A program made the translations under genes and the position numbers. Of a stretch of 64,000 nucleotides of DNA, positions 1 through 13,416 are shown in pieces. This DNA comes from Lateolabrax maculatus (taxonomy: Eukaryota; Chordata; Actinopteri; Acropomatiformes; Lateolabracidae). Location: contig CM062218.1 of NCBI GenBank assembly GCA_031216445.1, positions 20,435,501 through 20,499,500 of the forward strand. The letters run 5' to 3'. A model generated the notes under the pieces. It made no database searches, was not told the origin of the DNA, and saw nothing but the letters and a program-made list of their open reading frames with translations. How positions within the stretch are numbered: the stretch's first letter is position 1; each line of letters begins with the position of its first letter.

Positions 1-1124
1 GAGGCACAAACTTAATAATCTTCCGAAACCCTCAGATGACTCATTTTCCCGCAACAACACGACTATTCACAGACAAACAGTCACAAACTTACTACATTAT
101 TTAAGATGATCATTTCTCGTATTATGCTGACGGTTAGGATAATGGCTCCCGCTTCCCTGAACAACTACCATAAAGTTCATTACAAGGTCAGAGGAGGGGA
201 CACCAGCTCTTTGTCATCCAGCAAGTTCAATGTTTGGATATTAACAGAGATCCATCTCTGTGTCGACGGAGCACCTGGGACCCTTGATTTGAAACAGTGA
301 TCACCTTGAAAGGCAAAATTATTGTGTAGTCTGATGCTGTCATTCTAGTCCTTATAGTAAAACTATAATGCTTTGTTCATACACCTTTACTATCAAGGAT
401 TGAATGTTTTGGGATATCCGCAACTGAGAATTCTGACGATATTGGACAATATTTTCCATTGTTTCAATATTTTCTATAAAACTGTTTGCAGCGAGGTCTG
501 TGGATTATCCTCAATAACCAGGACAGTTTTTTTTAACAGACACAGCGCAAGTTCGGCAACTTTTGCGGGGATCAAGTTTCCGATTGCACCAGTCATCACA
601 TCCAAAAGCTGCTTCCTGTTATGATATTTGGAAATTTTAGACCACCCGACCATACCATAAGTTTAGGTCTCTGTGAGGCTTGGGGCGGTACTTGGAGATG
701 ATGCCATTATGAGGCCCCTTTGGGCGTCTGGTTTTTAACAGGTGGCACAAGTCTGACCAAGCTTCTTGCGAAGGTTACACCTTCAAAAGAGACTGTGTGG
801 CTGGTGGAACACATTATCTGCAGACTGGAATATTCTCTTAACTGGTTTAGACTCAGTCACAATATGAAAAGCTCATGTAAACCGCAGCCTGAATAAGATT
901 TAATGGCAGTATGGCCAGCAGCCATGCGTGCAGATCTAACTACTGTAAGCTGTTCTGGATGGTCAGCTAAACACCAAACATGTAAAACGTACTTCTCTTT
1001 ATCCTTTGTGTTGCTGCTTCTCCCTACAATCTCCCACCCCGTTCTATTATGCAGGTGCTGGGAGATGTTGGCTTGACTGTTTCCTTCAAAGGTAATAAGA
1101 AAAGAGAAAACAACTTGTTCTCAC
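1..1124 (-). other. ptpru: ptpru intron 5 (partial)
   Basis: Intron sequence following the donor GAG|GTGAGA at 1124. I looked on the minus strand for the next Ig exon (expected to end in an F-A-E-L-I-V-K-like motif) and found nothing. The stretch is unique-looking, AT-leaning DNA with no clear repeat, and its short open frames resemble no protein I know. Confidence 0.8.
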
Positions 1125-1240
1125 CTCGAGGAGGAAGGGCTCAGCCTCAGAAACTTTGCCCGTGGCGATGCACTGGAACGAGGCATTCTGCCCGGCATTC
1201 ACCTCTACGTCACCCAGCCGAGAGAAATGAGGCACCTTGT
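1125..1240 (-). CDS. ptpru: ptpru exon 5: MAM-Ig linker and start of Ig-like domain
   Basis: This exon of 116 bp starts after CTTCCACAG at 1240 and ends at 1125 before GTGAGA. It enters in phase 1 and leaves in phase 0. It encodes the rest of a split Tyr codon plus 38 residues: KVPHFSRLGDVEVNAGQN, then ASFQCIATGKVSEAEPFLLE. PHF.RL..VEVN.GQNA.FQC is the signature MAM-to-Ig junction of R2B phosphatases, and HFSRLGDVEVNAGQNASFQC is nearly identical to vertebrate PTPRU. It supplies the first Ig cysteine and an N-glycosylation sequon (NAS). The second half of the Ig domain, in the next exon downstream, is not in the remaining 1.1 kb. The splice-compatible order with the exons at 7156, 16188 and 53063 shows a single gene. 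Confidence 0.96.
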
Positions 1241-1670
1241 CTGTGGAAGGAGGACACGCAAGACACACACATACAGTGATGAAAGTGGCACATCTGGAGC
1301 CGAGCATCACTGTCTAAATATATTAAACACACAGATGTGAATTGTAATTTATTCACAGCCCGTACTATTACTACACACCCAGCCCGAGATACAAACCTCA
1401 CAAACATGAATGCATACATACTGTATAGCACAGTCATGTATAATAGACATATGAACAGACAATATTTATACATTCTCTGCAAAAATATTCTTCTAAATAA
1501 GTCATTAAACCTTAATGAACTTTCTTAAAATATCAACTAAAGTTGTTCCGGAACCAAGCTGAATCATATCACCCCCATTAGAAGTTTATTAAGAAATTAC
1601 AGATCATGAGGGTGCATGACACTAAATAAATTATTAAGTCAGACATTTTTTCAAGATAACACCAGGCAAG

Positions 1671-1671
<1 letters not shown>

Positions 1672-1702
<31 letters not shown>
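1672..1702. repeat. (CA)n microsatellite
   Basis: About 15 uninterrupted CA units followed by CCCC. Confidence 0.98.
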
Positions 1703-1704
<2 letters not shown>

Positions 1705-2309
1705 CCACAGACATAAACACATTCTCCACTCAGTTACAAAGACACAGTTGCCTTCGATCGCAGAGCGACATTGTTTTTCTGCAGCATCAAATACTGTACT
1801 CTTCTGGCATTTATCTGGAATCTTCTGGATCTAGAGTCTGAATTACTTGAAGCCCTTTTAAGAACACAAGTGAATCCTTATTCTGTGTTTCTACGGTAGC
1901 TTAACTGCTTGTATCCTCTACAATAGATTTTAATAATATATGAAATAACCAAAGCTGACATGCAAAACAGGGCTAATTATGGCTGTTTGCATGATTAGAT
2001 AAAGGCATGCAAAAGGAATGTGTTGAAATGCGTGTGCATTGTGTTCATCAAATGGAATCCCCCACAGTTGCCACACAAACAGCATTACATTTGTTTAGTG
2101 TAATGTGTGCAACACCATATGGCATCCCACAGAATACCGTACATCCACACTGTCACCATTTTATATGGTGTTATTTAAGGTATCCCGAGGAGCTTTTTTG
2201 TAAACAAACACATTTAAATAGTTTTTTTCTCAATAAAACGCATTGATTTATTGTGTTTTTCCATGAGGCCAAACAAACAGATTGAATGCATTTCCTTCCT
2301 CACAAAACG

Positions 2310-2562
2310 TTGACATTGTTTACATCCATTTTTGCTAGCCAGCTGTCTTCTTCCCTGCCTTTTGTTGGCACGTCTCTTGGTGCGTTACCGCCACCACATG
2401 TCGATCAGTGGAATAGTGTGAAACAGTCAGCAAAAAATACGTGGCACAAATGCTGGTCTGTCCCAGTAGAACATGATATAAACAAAACTGGGACCCACTC
2501 ATCAAAACACTGCCCCATAGTGCCAGATGTGGTCAAAAACTCCACAGGGTACCTTTTAATGG
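2310..2562 (+). repeat. Dispersed repeat B, copy 1
   Basis: Shares GCGTTACCGCCACCA-type sequence (about 2381-2430) and an exact 19-bp block GTGGTCAAAAACTCCACAG (2529-2547) with the copy at 59465-59965, in the same order and orientation. The interior between these blocks is shorter here (about 130 bp against about 450 bp). No coding capacity. I recall this as a common percomorph repeat; family unknown. Confidence 0.65.
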
Positions 2563-5500
2563 GGAGTAAAGTTCACCTGTTTTTTTGAAAATTGTACTTA
2601 AAAATAATAATATATTGTGAGTACTCATTTTCAAAATATCAATCAATCGGTCAATCAATGGTACAGCAAGTACCATTTGTTTCACCTCTTGTCTTGGAGT
2701 CTGACTCTCCCTAGTCAGTTCCATTGATTGTGATTCTGGTTTAGATCCATTTTGTTGCCAAAACAAAGTAGCAGGCCATCGTTTCCATTGTCATGTTGTT
2801 GTTTCCAGCTTTCCAGCAGTTATAATCAATAAGCAAGTAGCAGAGCATAAAGATGCTATACTGTACACACAGTATGTGTGTTTATCATTAATACATCACT
2901 CTGACATTAGGCTACTGCAATGTAGACAAAAAATATATATTAAAAAAACTTTCACTGCTAGCCCAAGCAGGAACACCAATGAGTGAGTGATTTTTGATTC
3001 GGCTCCCTATAAAGTCCTCAAACGTCTTGTAAGACCATTATGCTTTAAAGGTTTGTGATATTATAAACTTTTATAACTGAAAGAAGCTCAAATTATTAAC
3101 AATAGACCTTTATGCTATAAAGCCTCAGGTATTTCCTGTAAAAAAAACAAAACACATCCTGCCTTTTTTCCTCATTACTTTGCACCTATTTTGAAGTGGT
3201 ACTCAGCAATTTCACTAATGCTGTGCTTGGCTATATGTCAAGGTCCAAAATTCATTACGTATTGTGGTCTTCACTGTATCTAACAATTATCTCTGGAATA
3301 TTAAAGCATTTCTAAGCCTCCAACATTTTGCATTAAGTTAAAAGTTGGCACATAGTACAGCATCAACAATACCCATGTAACTACATCTAAAATGGTTCTT
3401 TCACTATTCTAACATGCGTATGAAGTATAGCCGACACAAGTTATGAAGAGTACATAATGCTGCTACTTTTGGACCACAGCTGACAGTAATTATAAGTTGT
3501 TTTAATGTATAACATAACTAAATTTGAAGAAAGTTTCATGCCAAAACTGAGAAAGACTCCCTGTTTCTCAACACAACTAACATCAGTCGTATTTTGTGGC
3601 AGGCAAAAACATGTCTGAACCAGCCTGAGCCCTATACTAAAACCTCCCATTGCCTTTATTTACATAATTACCTTACATGAACAAAACTGGAAAATGCGGG
3701 ATTGAGGGATAAAGGACAACTGTGATAAACGTTACCGTTCTAAAGTTGCTGTTTGAAGGTAAAAATTACACGTTTCAGTTACATGCTTACGTTAACTAGC
3801 AGACACGGCAGCTGCTGTTTTGCTTCAGTATTAAAGAAGCATAAAATTAACATTTTGTGATATGTATGATGTCTGTTTGCTACATAATGTCAAAGTGTTT
3901 ATCAGTGCCAGATCAGCGCCTTCTTTTCACAAAACTGTAGCTAAAAAGCAAGAAAGCGAGCATCATAATGAATATCAAGTAGTGGATAGCTATCTTACAT
4001 ACCTTTCAACCCACAAAAGCAGGTAATAAATGGGCCCAAACTGTAAAAATATTGTAGATCTGTGACATCTGCCATCGCCATGGGCTATTCTATTAAACAT
4101 ATATGTACAAGTTCATCAGCAATCTAACTTCAACTTTTAACCGAGGAGAACAACCTAATCCTAAAATAACCCTAACCCTAAATAAAACGTAACCTAAAAA
4201 CCATACTGATCACCCTGCAGCACCTCACTGGAAAGATTTCTCAGACCATGAAACAAAATGACAACAATATAATGACAAAGTCATAACCTCCATCACATAA
4301 GAGATGGGCCCCAATAACTAGAAATCCTGCTGTGGTGCAAACAGGATATGTTCTGAGCAAATTGTTTCTACTGGAAACCAATGTGATGGACAAAATTAAA
4401 TTCTGATGCAGAGATCGGCACTACACACTTTCATCGGTTTCCACAGCAACCGATAGCAACATCTGGCTGAAGATGGGGATGATAGAAATTGCATCTCACA
4501 TTTTACCTATTGCTCATTTTTCTCTTCCCGCTCTCTGCTGTCCTTTCCATGCTCTATCTGTCCAATAAGCAGAGTGAGAGCACTCTGCGGTAACAAATGT
4601 CCTCAGGTGCAAGTCTCTAACAGCGCCCAACTCATGTCACGTGGATAAACCTTGTATGAATTACAAACTCTGCAAACATTTTGTCTGGAGGAAACTGGTT
4701 TAAACTTTCAAGTCATCTTTTAAAGACAAGCGTTCAAAGCCCCAATTATAGGAGAAGTCATCTGAGGACGAGGCAATTGCATTAATAGTTGCTGAGAACA
4801 TTTTTTATTTAAAATCTAAAAGCCCAGTAGCGTGGTTGTGTGACCTGTTTAGCCTTAACTAATACTGCTAAACATAAATAGAGGCAAAGTAATTTGAGTC
4901 TCAAATGTATTCCGACTGTCTGAGGTGTTGGTTCCTTAAATTAGGGGCTTCTTGTTCTTGATGCAGAAGGGATTAGTCTTAACTGAAAGGCGTGTTTAGA
5001 ATAAAGACGTGGACTCCAAAGGAAAAACAACACGAATGTCAAATGAGTGGGAATGCAAACTGAATAGTTGCTTTTGACTTGGGCATACCATTGTTCTTGC
5101 TGCCTGTGGGGAAATTTATGCCAGCTTACTAATGTTTACTTACATCTTTCTGTGACTAATGTGTATTTTTAAGGGTGACTACTCTTGCAGCTACACCAGC
5201 TGGTACAAAAAAATACGTGATTCTGCACATGTATATATTTTCTGTACTTGGCATTTGTTTGTGTATGAGCAGATGAGTGTGTATATACGTGGTTGAGTAC
5301 ACATCAGTTGTGCTTCGTGAGTCATGTATTTATGGTATACAGAAATAAAACAGGGACCCTGTTCCCTAATACGAGCTAATACGCATGCTGAGGGGCCAAG
5401 CGCCGCCATCTGCACCAAGGCTTGACTCAACCTGAGTTACTTATAGTGAGGCGTCCTAGCAACATTACCTCCACAAAAGCCCCATCCAAAGTCACCATGG

Positions 5501-7155
5501 AAACGCATCCGAGGATAGGGTGGCTGAAGGCAAGTGGCAAACTGTGAGATTAGCTTGTGTAAGAAAAAAACAAAGATCTGCGCTGGTTTTAGAAAGGGTT
5601 ATTTCAGTTCCCCGTCTGTTTCCCAGGGAGGATTCAATGATTTATAAAGTGTGGCCTGCCTGATTTTTCAGTAAAACCAGAAAAGGATATCTGAATTTCA
5701 TGAGCTCATAAATACCATACATTATCATTCATTAACATTTTCCCACATTTATGCAGCTAAAAAACAATATTAGCATCCTCACAGAAGGCCAGTGTGGATC
5801 TAAGCAGCAAGGTTGGACAGAAATACTATGTTTCTGAACAACAACAATACCAGTGTCTGTATTGTTGGATTGAAGCTGCAAACTTTGCCTATTTGGCATT
5901 TGGTACGCGCAGATAGCGTACAGTGAGCTCATCAAAGCTTTCTTGCTGAAAACAGCGTTGATAAGAACGGACTTTGTGGGCTGTAAAACAAAAATAATTC
6001 AAAAAAAAGGGGAGACTGCAGATAATTCTTTGTGGGTTTGTCACTATGAGCATCATCTGTCACATAACCCACAGTCATCTCATCCACTGTTAATATAAAA
6101 ATATGGATTAGTGAATCTTTAACATATACATTTTAGCAAATATATGATGCAAGACCTATAAAACATTACAAGACTTTTCATTACATTTCTGCTTTTGAAA
6201 CCTAAATAAGACCACCATGATGCAGGCAAACCCCCACTGAAAACACAAAACACTGGAATCGGCACACAAATATTACATCAACTAATAATAATGGCAACAA
6301 AACATAATCATCTATATGTGTGTGGAATCTAATTAAAACCTTGCATTATACTCGATTTAGGTTAATGCCTTTCCATCAACAACCAGTGTAGACCAATTAT
6401 AGAGTAATTACGTAATTTAATGCTTAGCATTATATCACAGTTGGGAAACAATTATTGGTAAAACTAATAGCTGTCAAATGAATAGAGCGGTTATTTAATA
6501 AAATGCCAATAATGACCCAATTTTCATTTCAATCATATAATTTTCTGTTCTGTATCGTTTTTTGGATGTCAGCATAGGTCAGTGCAGCGTTTACGATGAT
6601 GACCACTTCCAGGCAGATTTGGCTTTTGTCTATGGTGTCCAATAGAGCTTCTCATCTTGGACACATCTACAGTACACAGAGCCTGTGTACAAAAGGGCTG
6701 TGGGGGGTATAATTGTAAACAGAACAGAACAGAACATAATGTAAAATTAACAACACTCATAAAGCTCCAAACCCTGGAAATCCCAGTTATCACAAAGAAA
6801 GAAAACTCCCAGAGAAGATCAAGGTATAACCACTAGTTGTCCTTTTCCTGCCTGAAACATCACATTAGCTGTAAAAGTACCCAGCTGGGAGCATAGCGAT
6901 CAAAGGAAAAGGTCAGCCATTCAGCCAGCACAAAAGAGGAGCCCCCTGCTGTGCTATTGTGGCTGTGACACTCAGACAGGTACCAGGTATATGTGCCCCC
7001 CCCCCCACTTTCAGCAGGATTGCCTCATAGTCTTCAGTCACCTCTGGGAAGAGCTGAACTACCTGAGCTCAACAGTTCCCTGCCTTCGTTGCTCAGCCGG
7101 ACACCTTCCCCGGGCTCAGTTAAAGGTCAGCAGGTAGTGCAGAATGGGTACTTAC

Positions 7156-7237
7156 AACAGGGGTAATTGAGCAGCACAATGTCGTCCAAGGCAACGTAGC
7201 CCTGACGCTCCTCGGAAACCGTCGCTTCAAAGATGAC
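7156..7237 (-). CDS. ptpru: ptpru exon 4: end of the MAM domain
   Basis: This exon of 82 bp starts after CTCCACAG at 7237 and ends at 7156 before a consensus donor GTAAGT. It enters in phase 0 and leaves in phase 1. It encodes 27 residues: VIFEATVSEE, then RQGYVALDDIVLLNYPC. The R.GY..LDDI.LL.YPC motif is the C-terminal strand pair of MAM domains and carries the fourth MAM cysteine, expected to pair with the one in exon 3. The LLNYPC wording is closest to PTPRU; the other R2B members have VLGHPC or VLAHPC. The length matches the family's exon 4 as I remember it. Reading through the donor would change Cys-Tyr to Cys-Cys, so the split codon (T|AC, Tyr) comes from splicing to the exon at 1240. 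Confidence 0.95.
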
Positions 7238-9436
7238 CTGTGGAGACAGTGGAAAAATTAAACGACTACAGACCATTACATCTTGACTGGCAAGTAGATT
7301 GACAGGGTAGGAAATTAGGGGGTTGGGGTCCAAAGGCCTGTCAAGAACAGAAATGCACAGATTTTTCATTAATTCCACCATACAATGAAAAGAAAGCTTT
7401 GTCTTAAAACTTGATATTGCAATTAAAAGAGTAATCAGGAATGTTTCGTGCATTCCTAGTCCAGTTTTGTTTTGTGGTATTTTTCAAACACAGTATGCTA
7501 ATCCCAGCTATAATATACTTTATTAGCAGAACCTTTTGGTCTCTCTAAAACACCAACAGGAAAATGTCAGGATTTGGTATGAGCCCATCCGAATAGAAAA
7601 ACACATACGCTCTCTAGAGCCACTATTTTGTACTAAAAAGTCATGGATCATACAGGGAAAACTGTTACAGAAAAGGCACAGATAGCAATTTCTGTCCCAA
7701 ACAGACCTGAAGGCATCCACACGACAGTCTGTGGTTTCAGTTGTGTTTAATGTTTATAAAGAGCTTGGATTGCTATATCTACTGTATGCCTAAACCCACA
7801 TTCCCACTGTAGATCGCAGACATGGGATTACCTATTGGGAATCCAATTTTCTAAAACAAGTTGCTTGTCTAAATACAAATCTCAGTTGTTAGCTGCCCTA
7901 TTCTAAACATTAACCAGACCTCAACCACACTAAATCCTAAATTTATCTTGATTTTTCTTCCATTTTTTCCCTGTTAAAGGTTTTATTTGGGGGTGTTTCA
8001 CCTTACCCAATATGGGCTTAATCGAGGTCTAGGAAAAGAGGGTGTTGGACGCTGTATAGACTGTTAAGCCCTTTGAGGCAAATTTGTCTTGACTCAACAG
8101 ATAATCCCAAGCATTCAAACCTTCTTTCTAGCCTAATACACTAACATATCAAATTCTGTATCAAAAATCAGTATTTCCAAACACGGAAATAAAAAAACAT
8201 GATCAAAACATGATCAAAACCACTAAGAGAACCATTCCACAACATAACAAGTTCATTCAGCATCCGTCTACATTTACCTTTTTTCTTCACAACTGTCTGT
8301 ACAATGATGTAAGTTAACTCTCAGTTAGTGACTATTGATTGCACATTACTTGTTTTGATGCCTTTAGGGATTATTTGAGTGCTATATAGGGTACACTGTA
8401 ATAACTCTTATTAGACATTTGGCACAGCCACTGCATTTTCTACTCTCATAACTTCGATTACTATCAAACTGCTTATTTCTCTCACACTCTCTGCTAGTGG
8501 ACGGGGCTTATCAAATATCTCAGACAGCAGGTGTGTTAAGAGCTAATGCATAGCGTCTTTGGTGCATCACTTTGTTAACCTGCTGTGCCGCACTGACTTT
8601 GGGAGTCTGCACTTAATTGTCTGCTCTTCTGTTGAAACCCTGCATGAACAACTACCTCCGAATTTGACCACGGGAGACCATACTTGACCTTCAGAAACAG
8701 TTTGCGTGACAAAATAATCTCAGCTCATTTCAGGTCAACTCGCTGACAAAGACCATGACATGCATTTGAAAGCTCACAGAAAGCTGATAAGTGGACCTGA
8801 GTTGAGAAGACCACCTGTGCACCAGAACAGTGGCGACGTCCAAAATATAATGGCCCACTAGGATTTGAGTATGTGAATTACTTGCTCTTTGCTGAACAAG
8901 CCTAAAAACTAGACTCATAGGAGGAAAGATACGCCCACCTCCTTCAGAATCCGCATGTCACAACTTCCTTCCAAAGCACTTTCAAATGGCAAAAAAACTT
9001 TGAATGGTTTAGTCTTCAAATAAGTCTAGTTAAACTTTATTGTTAATGTATGTCTAACAAGTGTCTATTTTACAGAGATTTTAACTTATCAAGCCACACG
9101 GTGCACAAAACATTAATAAATCCCTCTCTTCTTCTCTACTGTCCCTTTTATCAATCCATGCGGCAGCTGCAGGAGTCCTTAAACACAGCCTAAATATTCA
9201 CTCCCTCATCTAAATGAGCCGGACGCATGCAGAGCCTCAAAGTGATTCGGGAGGCCTCCCAGAGTGCAGCAGAGTCATTCTGGGTTTCTGAGTAGTAATT
9301 ACAGTCAGCAGAGCCCAAATCATTCCCTCTACAAGCAACTCTTTTCTTTGTACTGCAGCGCAACAAACTCTGAACTTGAGGGTTTCGGTGCGTTAACAGC
9401 CGGTAGGATGAAATTTGTAACTATATACTAAATCAG

Positions 9437-9439
<3 letters not shown>

Positions 9440-9491
<52 letters not shown>

Positions 9492-9497
9492 GGGGGG
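9440..9497. repeat. (GT)n followed by a 23-base G run
   Basis: About 17 GT units run straight into a continuous poly-G tract (9475-9497). The combination could form Z-DNA and G-quadruplex structures; sequencing error in the G run is likely. Confidence 0.95.
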
Positions 9498-11395
9498 TAC
9501 TGCCTCTAGTTATCTATGCCAAAACCCAGTGGAAGTCAGACTGTGACCGTGCACTCAGACTGGCAATAGATTGCAATGTTGACAATACATCAGGCTTTAA
9601 GTGCCTAGGGCCAATCAATATCACAAAAGGCCTTGGCAGATGGATACAGACTAAGGCTTTCTTTCCACTAATTTATTTTTATTTTTCATTCCTATGTCGG
9701 GCCATTAGAGACGTCTGACCGATTAACTCTTCAATTCATCACGCGTCAGTGCACCCACCACCATCGATTCACTCAGCCCCGCGCTTTGAGCGTTCCTCCG
9801 CATCTGCCCTCACTTGTAGAAAAAGTGTGTTTGAGTATGACTGCAGCAGACACTGAGGGATAACCTTGGCACCCAAAAGCGGCGCGCACGCAAACACATG
9901 CTATTATACAAATGGTTACAGTGGAATCCCTCTTGCAGTTTGGACACACAAGGCAAATGAAACGGCTCAATATGCAAAGAGCGGAATGGACACAACACAA
10001 TAAAATTAATGTAACATCTTTACCAGTGTGACTACACATATAGATGTAGCAAAACACTAGGCAACAAAGAGGAATTATGAAAGCCTCTGCAAATACAGAA
10101 AAGGTTTTCTGTGTTTGCAGGCCGTTTCTTTCATACATTCCTGCGTACATGTTACCATATTCATTTCTCATTCATGTGCCTGTTTTACTTCTTTTATGTA
10201 TTTTCTTTTCTAAAGATGTTTCCTTCTATTGCTTCTGTTTTGTCTATTTGCATGTGTTTTCTAATGCCGCAGTGTGTTGAGCTGCCAGAGCCACCGTGGG
10301 AAGAAGACAGATGTATGGAGAAAAAATAGCACAGGGAAAGATAGTGGTGGAACACCTTGCATAGGAGTAGGAGATAGAAAGTGGAGGGTGGAGGCTTAAG
10401 CCACAGTGATATTGTTTGTCATGACGAGGCCTGATAGCATCTTTAATATTTGATAGCAAAGTAGGCACTGAGGAAAATCTATTTCTGCAAACAATACAAG
10501 AGATGGATTCATCCAATTGAGAATATCCAGTTAAAGGTGATCATTCTCCAGCCTTCTCTCAGGCCTTTGTTGCCACCCCAAAAAAAAAGGGCAACAAAAG
10601 GGGGCCTGTAACACCGCAGAAGCACAGCCTGTGAAATGTGAATCAACGTATGGTTTACTGCAAGCGGCAGGGTGCCAACTCCCAAGATGGAGCGCCGCGT
10701 CATCGTCAGCGACCAGAGGAAATGACACGAGAAACAAATCCAAGTCAGGAGACGAGTCCTGGCACGGGAACAGCGAGTGTAGACAGTTAAGGCGTCCGAA
10801 GCAGTCACATTTGATGTAAAAAGCATGCAAGCGTTTTTAATATGTTCCTCCTGCTGCATCGTGTGTGGCTCATAAAATTCAGTGGTGGAGAATTGATAGT
10901 GTAGAGTAACAAAATCTATACTGTATCCCAGGAGGCCGCATGGTAAATACATAAAATCAGTGGTGGCAGTAAAAGAGATTGCATTAAAAACAAGATTTGC
11001 ACAGTAATTCATATTTTAGGCTTTTAGTTTTCATTACAGCACTGCAGAAATTATTTATGTGTGTGTGAGATGGATCTCAATTGATCCGTGGACGCTATCA
11101 ATCTTCATGAGGACGCTGATTAATTTAACGACTTACGCGCAATCGTTTGAGGAATGTGGTGAACAAAAATTGCAACAATGTTCCGCTAATTGATTTCTTC
11201 AGCTAGAATGAGGCCGACACTATTGATCCATATTGGCGATGTGGCCGTAAAAAACATTGAAATATATGGTGTGCAATTGCGCCTGCCGCCTTCTCTCTGC
11301 AGGCTGGAGAAATAAAGCGATGTGTACAGTGGTTCAACTGCAGTGTGCTGCTGGAGGATGAGGCAGCATATGCTGAATGTTTTCTTTTTGTAAGC

Positions 11396-11396
<1 letters not shown>

Positions 11397-11458
<62 letters not shown>

Positions 11459-11472
11459 TGAGAGAGAGAGAG
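11397..11472. repeat. (TG)n(AG)n compound microsatellite
   Basis: About 22 TG units to 11440, then AG units to 11472 with one interruption (GTGAG). The open frames over it are artefacts of the repeat. Confidence 0.98.
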
Positions 11473-12819
11473 CGATCCCATTCAACAGTGGACCTCTGTA
11501 TCATTACATATTCACCAGCGGACCAGCGAGTTCAACAGGGGACATTCTGGAGTTCCACTGTTGGTCGTGCTATAACTCATGCTGAAATCAGGTCTAAAAC
11601 CCTCTAGTGAATTTATTTTAATTGCAGCCGAGAGGGGATCTGCAGGTGTGGGAGTGTTTAAGTTCATACTCAGCACTGCCTCTGCAGGCTGGAGACTCAC
11701 ACACACCAGTTGTTTTCCTCAATCCTCCATGGGGGGGTATTTAACAGGCTATATATTGAAGGAACCACTGTCCTTAAACATTTTTTTATTATCTTTTTAT
11801 AAAAAACTACAAAGCCTCAACTTAGTGAATGTACTAACTAGTTTCAGGGAGGGTTAACAGTAAACAGTGAGGTTGATATCAATGAGATAAAATTGCGTTG
11901 GATTACTTGCATGCATAGTTTCCTGTGAATCCCATGTGTTTTGGCGGACTCCGCAAAACAAAAAAACTATGTTACAGACGAGGTCATTACTGAATATAAT
12001 TACAGTGAAGGGCTGTTCACTCACCATAATTAAGTATCAAAAATGGGGTTTCATTTAAATGTTTATAATTCCAATTTTGGAGTCAGAAAAAATTCTAGGA
12101 AAAAAACATAAGACCTGAGCACTGCATGGTCCTGACTGGTGATACTATGAAGACTAAAGGTATTAGTGTACTCAACCTTATATCTGCCACCCTGCTCACT
12201 GCCTCGGTGAAATAAAGTGATGGATGAGTAGAAAAAAGCAATAAAATAGGTAAGCGAAAGAGGGAGAGCGATAGGAAGGATAAGGGAGAAAAGGACTAAA
12301 TAGTGAGATGCTCTGGGAATTAAGATGGTGAGATAAGGAGGACAAAGCGGTCAGGGAGTGAAGAAGAACCCAGGAAGAGTGAAAAAAATAAATCTAACAG
12401 GAGAGAAGCTAGCATTTCCAAAAGAGCACCCCTTTAACACCTAGTGTACTTTCCAAATCCAAGCTGACAGGGAGAGAGTGAACCAGTCTGATCAATTTCC
12501 TGTTGTCCTTCAAATACATGGCAGCCTGAAGGCCAATCTCCGATAGAAAAGTCTGTTTGCCAAAGTCAAGCAGTGTCTGACCCACGTTCAACGAGGGTCA
12601 GGTGGAGGGTCATGAAGCAGTTAGATGACACACGTTGAGCAAATCAGATTGTCATCATGTGCAAGTTTAACCAGCAATATAGGTATCAGTGCTACTAACT
12701 CTTCTGAATGCAAAGTAGAGCTCAAGCTGTAAAAGTCAGTAGGTTGATTTGTCTGACAAGGTGGTAAAAACTATTCAAATATATATAGTATAAAGTTTTA
12801 ATCAATATGAAATTATATT

Positions 12820-12905
12820 GCACATTGAGACAAGGCAGGGAGGGTCTAAGGAAGAACTGATATTGGTTGCATTATGGGAAATGTAGGTTCTAGCATTTTG
12901 GGGGT
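12820..12905 (-). repeat. Dispersed repeat E, copy 1 (inverted to 15.3 kb copy)
   Basis: GGCAGGGAGGGTCTAAGGAA and GGGAAATGTAGG (12876-12887) match the reverse complement of CCTACATTTCCC (15465-15476) and TTCCTTAGATACTCCCTACC further on. Confidence 0.55.
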
Positions 12906-13381
12906 TGAGTCGAAATATCTTTCCATCTGCTGGATCAATTTGAGCCCCTTCTTTTTTTAATCTCTCTCTTGTGAGTCCCAACTTCATGGAAGTGCATGGT
13001 TAACATGCTGGAACTTCTGTATATTTCTTTACATGCTTGCAAGTCCACGCAGTTCCAACAGTAATGACAAATCTCACTGTCCCCAAACAGATCTACATCT
13101 TGTCTAAGGGGCCTTCCCACCCTTCCAAAATGTTCACAAAATACGCTATCATCAATGGACATCTGAAACCTATTTGAAATATTGGCACTGAATTTTGAAA
13201 TCTCATATCAGTGAAAGCCTAAATGCAAAAGGCCAAGAACACCTCTGATCACACTCCAACATATCTCTGTAGCAGTCTGTCTTTCCTGGGGGGGTGTTGA
13301 TGCTCGCTGATTATTATACATATATATATATTTTTATATTTTTTTTATCTCAACCCCTACTACCACCAGCAGCAGCCCAAA

Positions 13382-13382
<1 letters not shown>

Positions 13383-13414
<32 letters not shown>
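13383..13414. repeat. (AC)n microsatellite
   Basis: 16 AC units, preceded at 13317-13348 by an AT-rich run (TATATATATA, then T runs). Confidence 0.98.

Positions 13415-13416
<2 letters not shown>

Larger units (their letters stand above)
1241..7155 (-). other. ptpru: ptpru intron 4
   Basis: A 5,915-bp phase-1 intron with donor GTAAGT at 7155 and acceptor CTTCCACAG at 1241. It holds a (CA)n run at 1672-1702, a dispersed repeat at about 2310-2562, a short telomere-like run of two CCCTAA units near 4160-4180, and a fragment resembling a repeat also present near 21620 (about 6030-6070). The remainder is AT-rich DNA in which I see no gene. Confidence 0.85.

Noticed and set aside
4160..4200. CCCTAA units suggesting interstitial telomere
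   Set aside because: Only two tandem units plus degenerate neighbours; too short to be telomeric and similar runs occur in ordinary dispersed repeats.
10509..11012. 167-codon open frame on the minus strand in intron 3
   Set aside because: No recognisable domain or signal, low-complexity character, no splice context fitting ptpru; length is within what AT-leaning 64-kb intron DNA gives by chance.
11186..11485. Open frames rich in Leu-Ser or His-Thr repeats
   Set aside because: Produced by the (TG)n(AG)n microsatellite; the same applies to frames over 9443-9490, 29334-29576 and 29704-30007.
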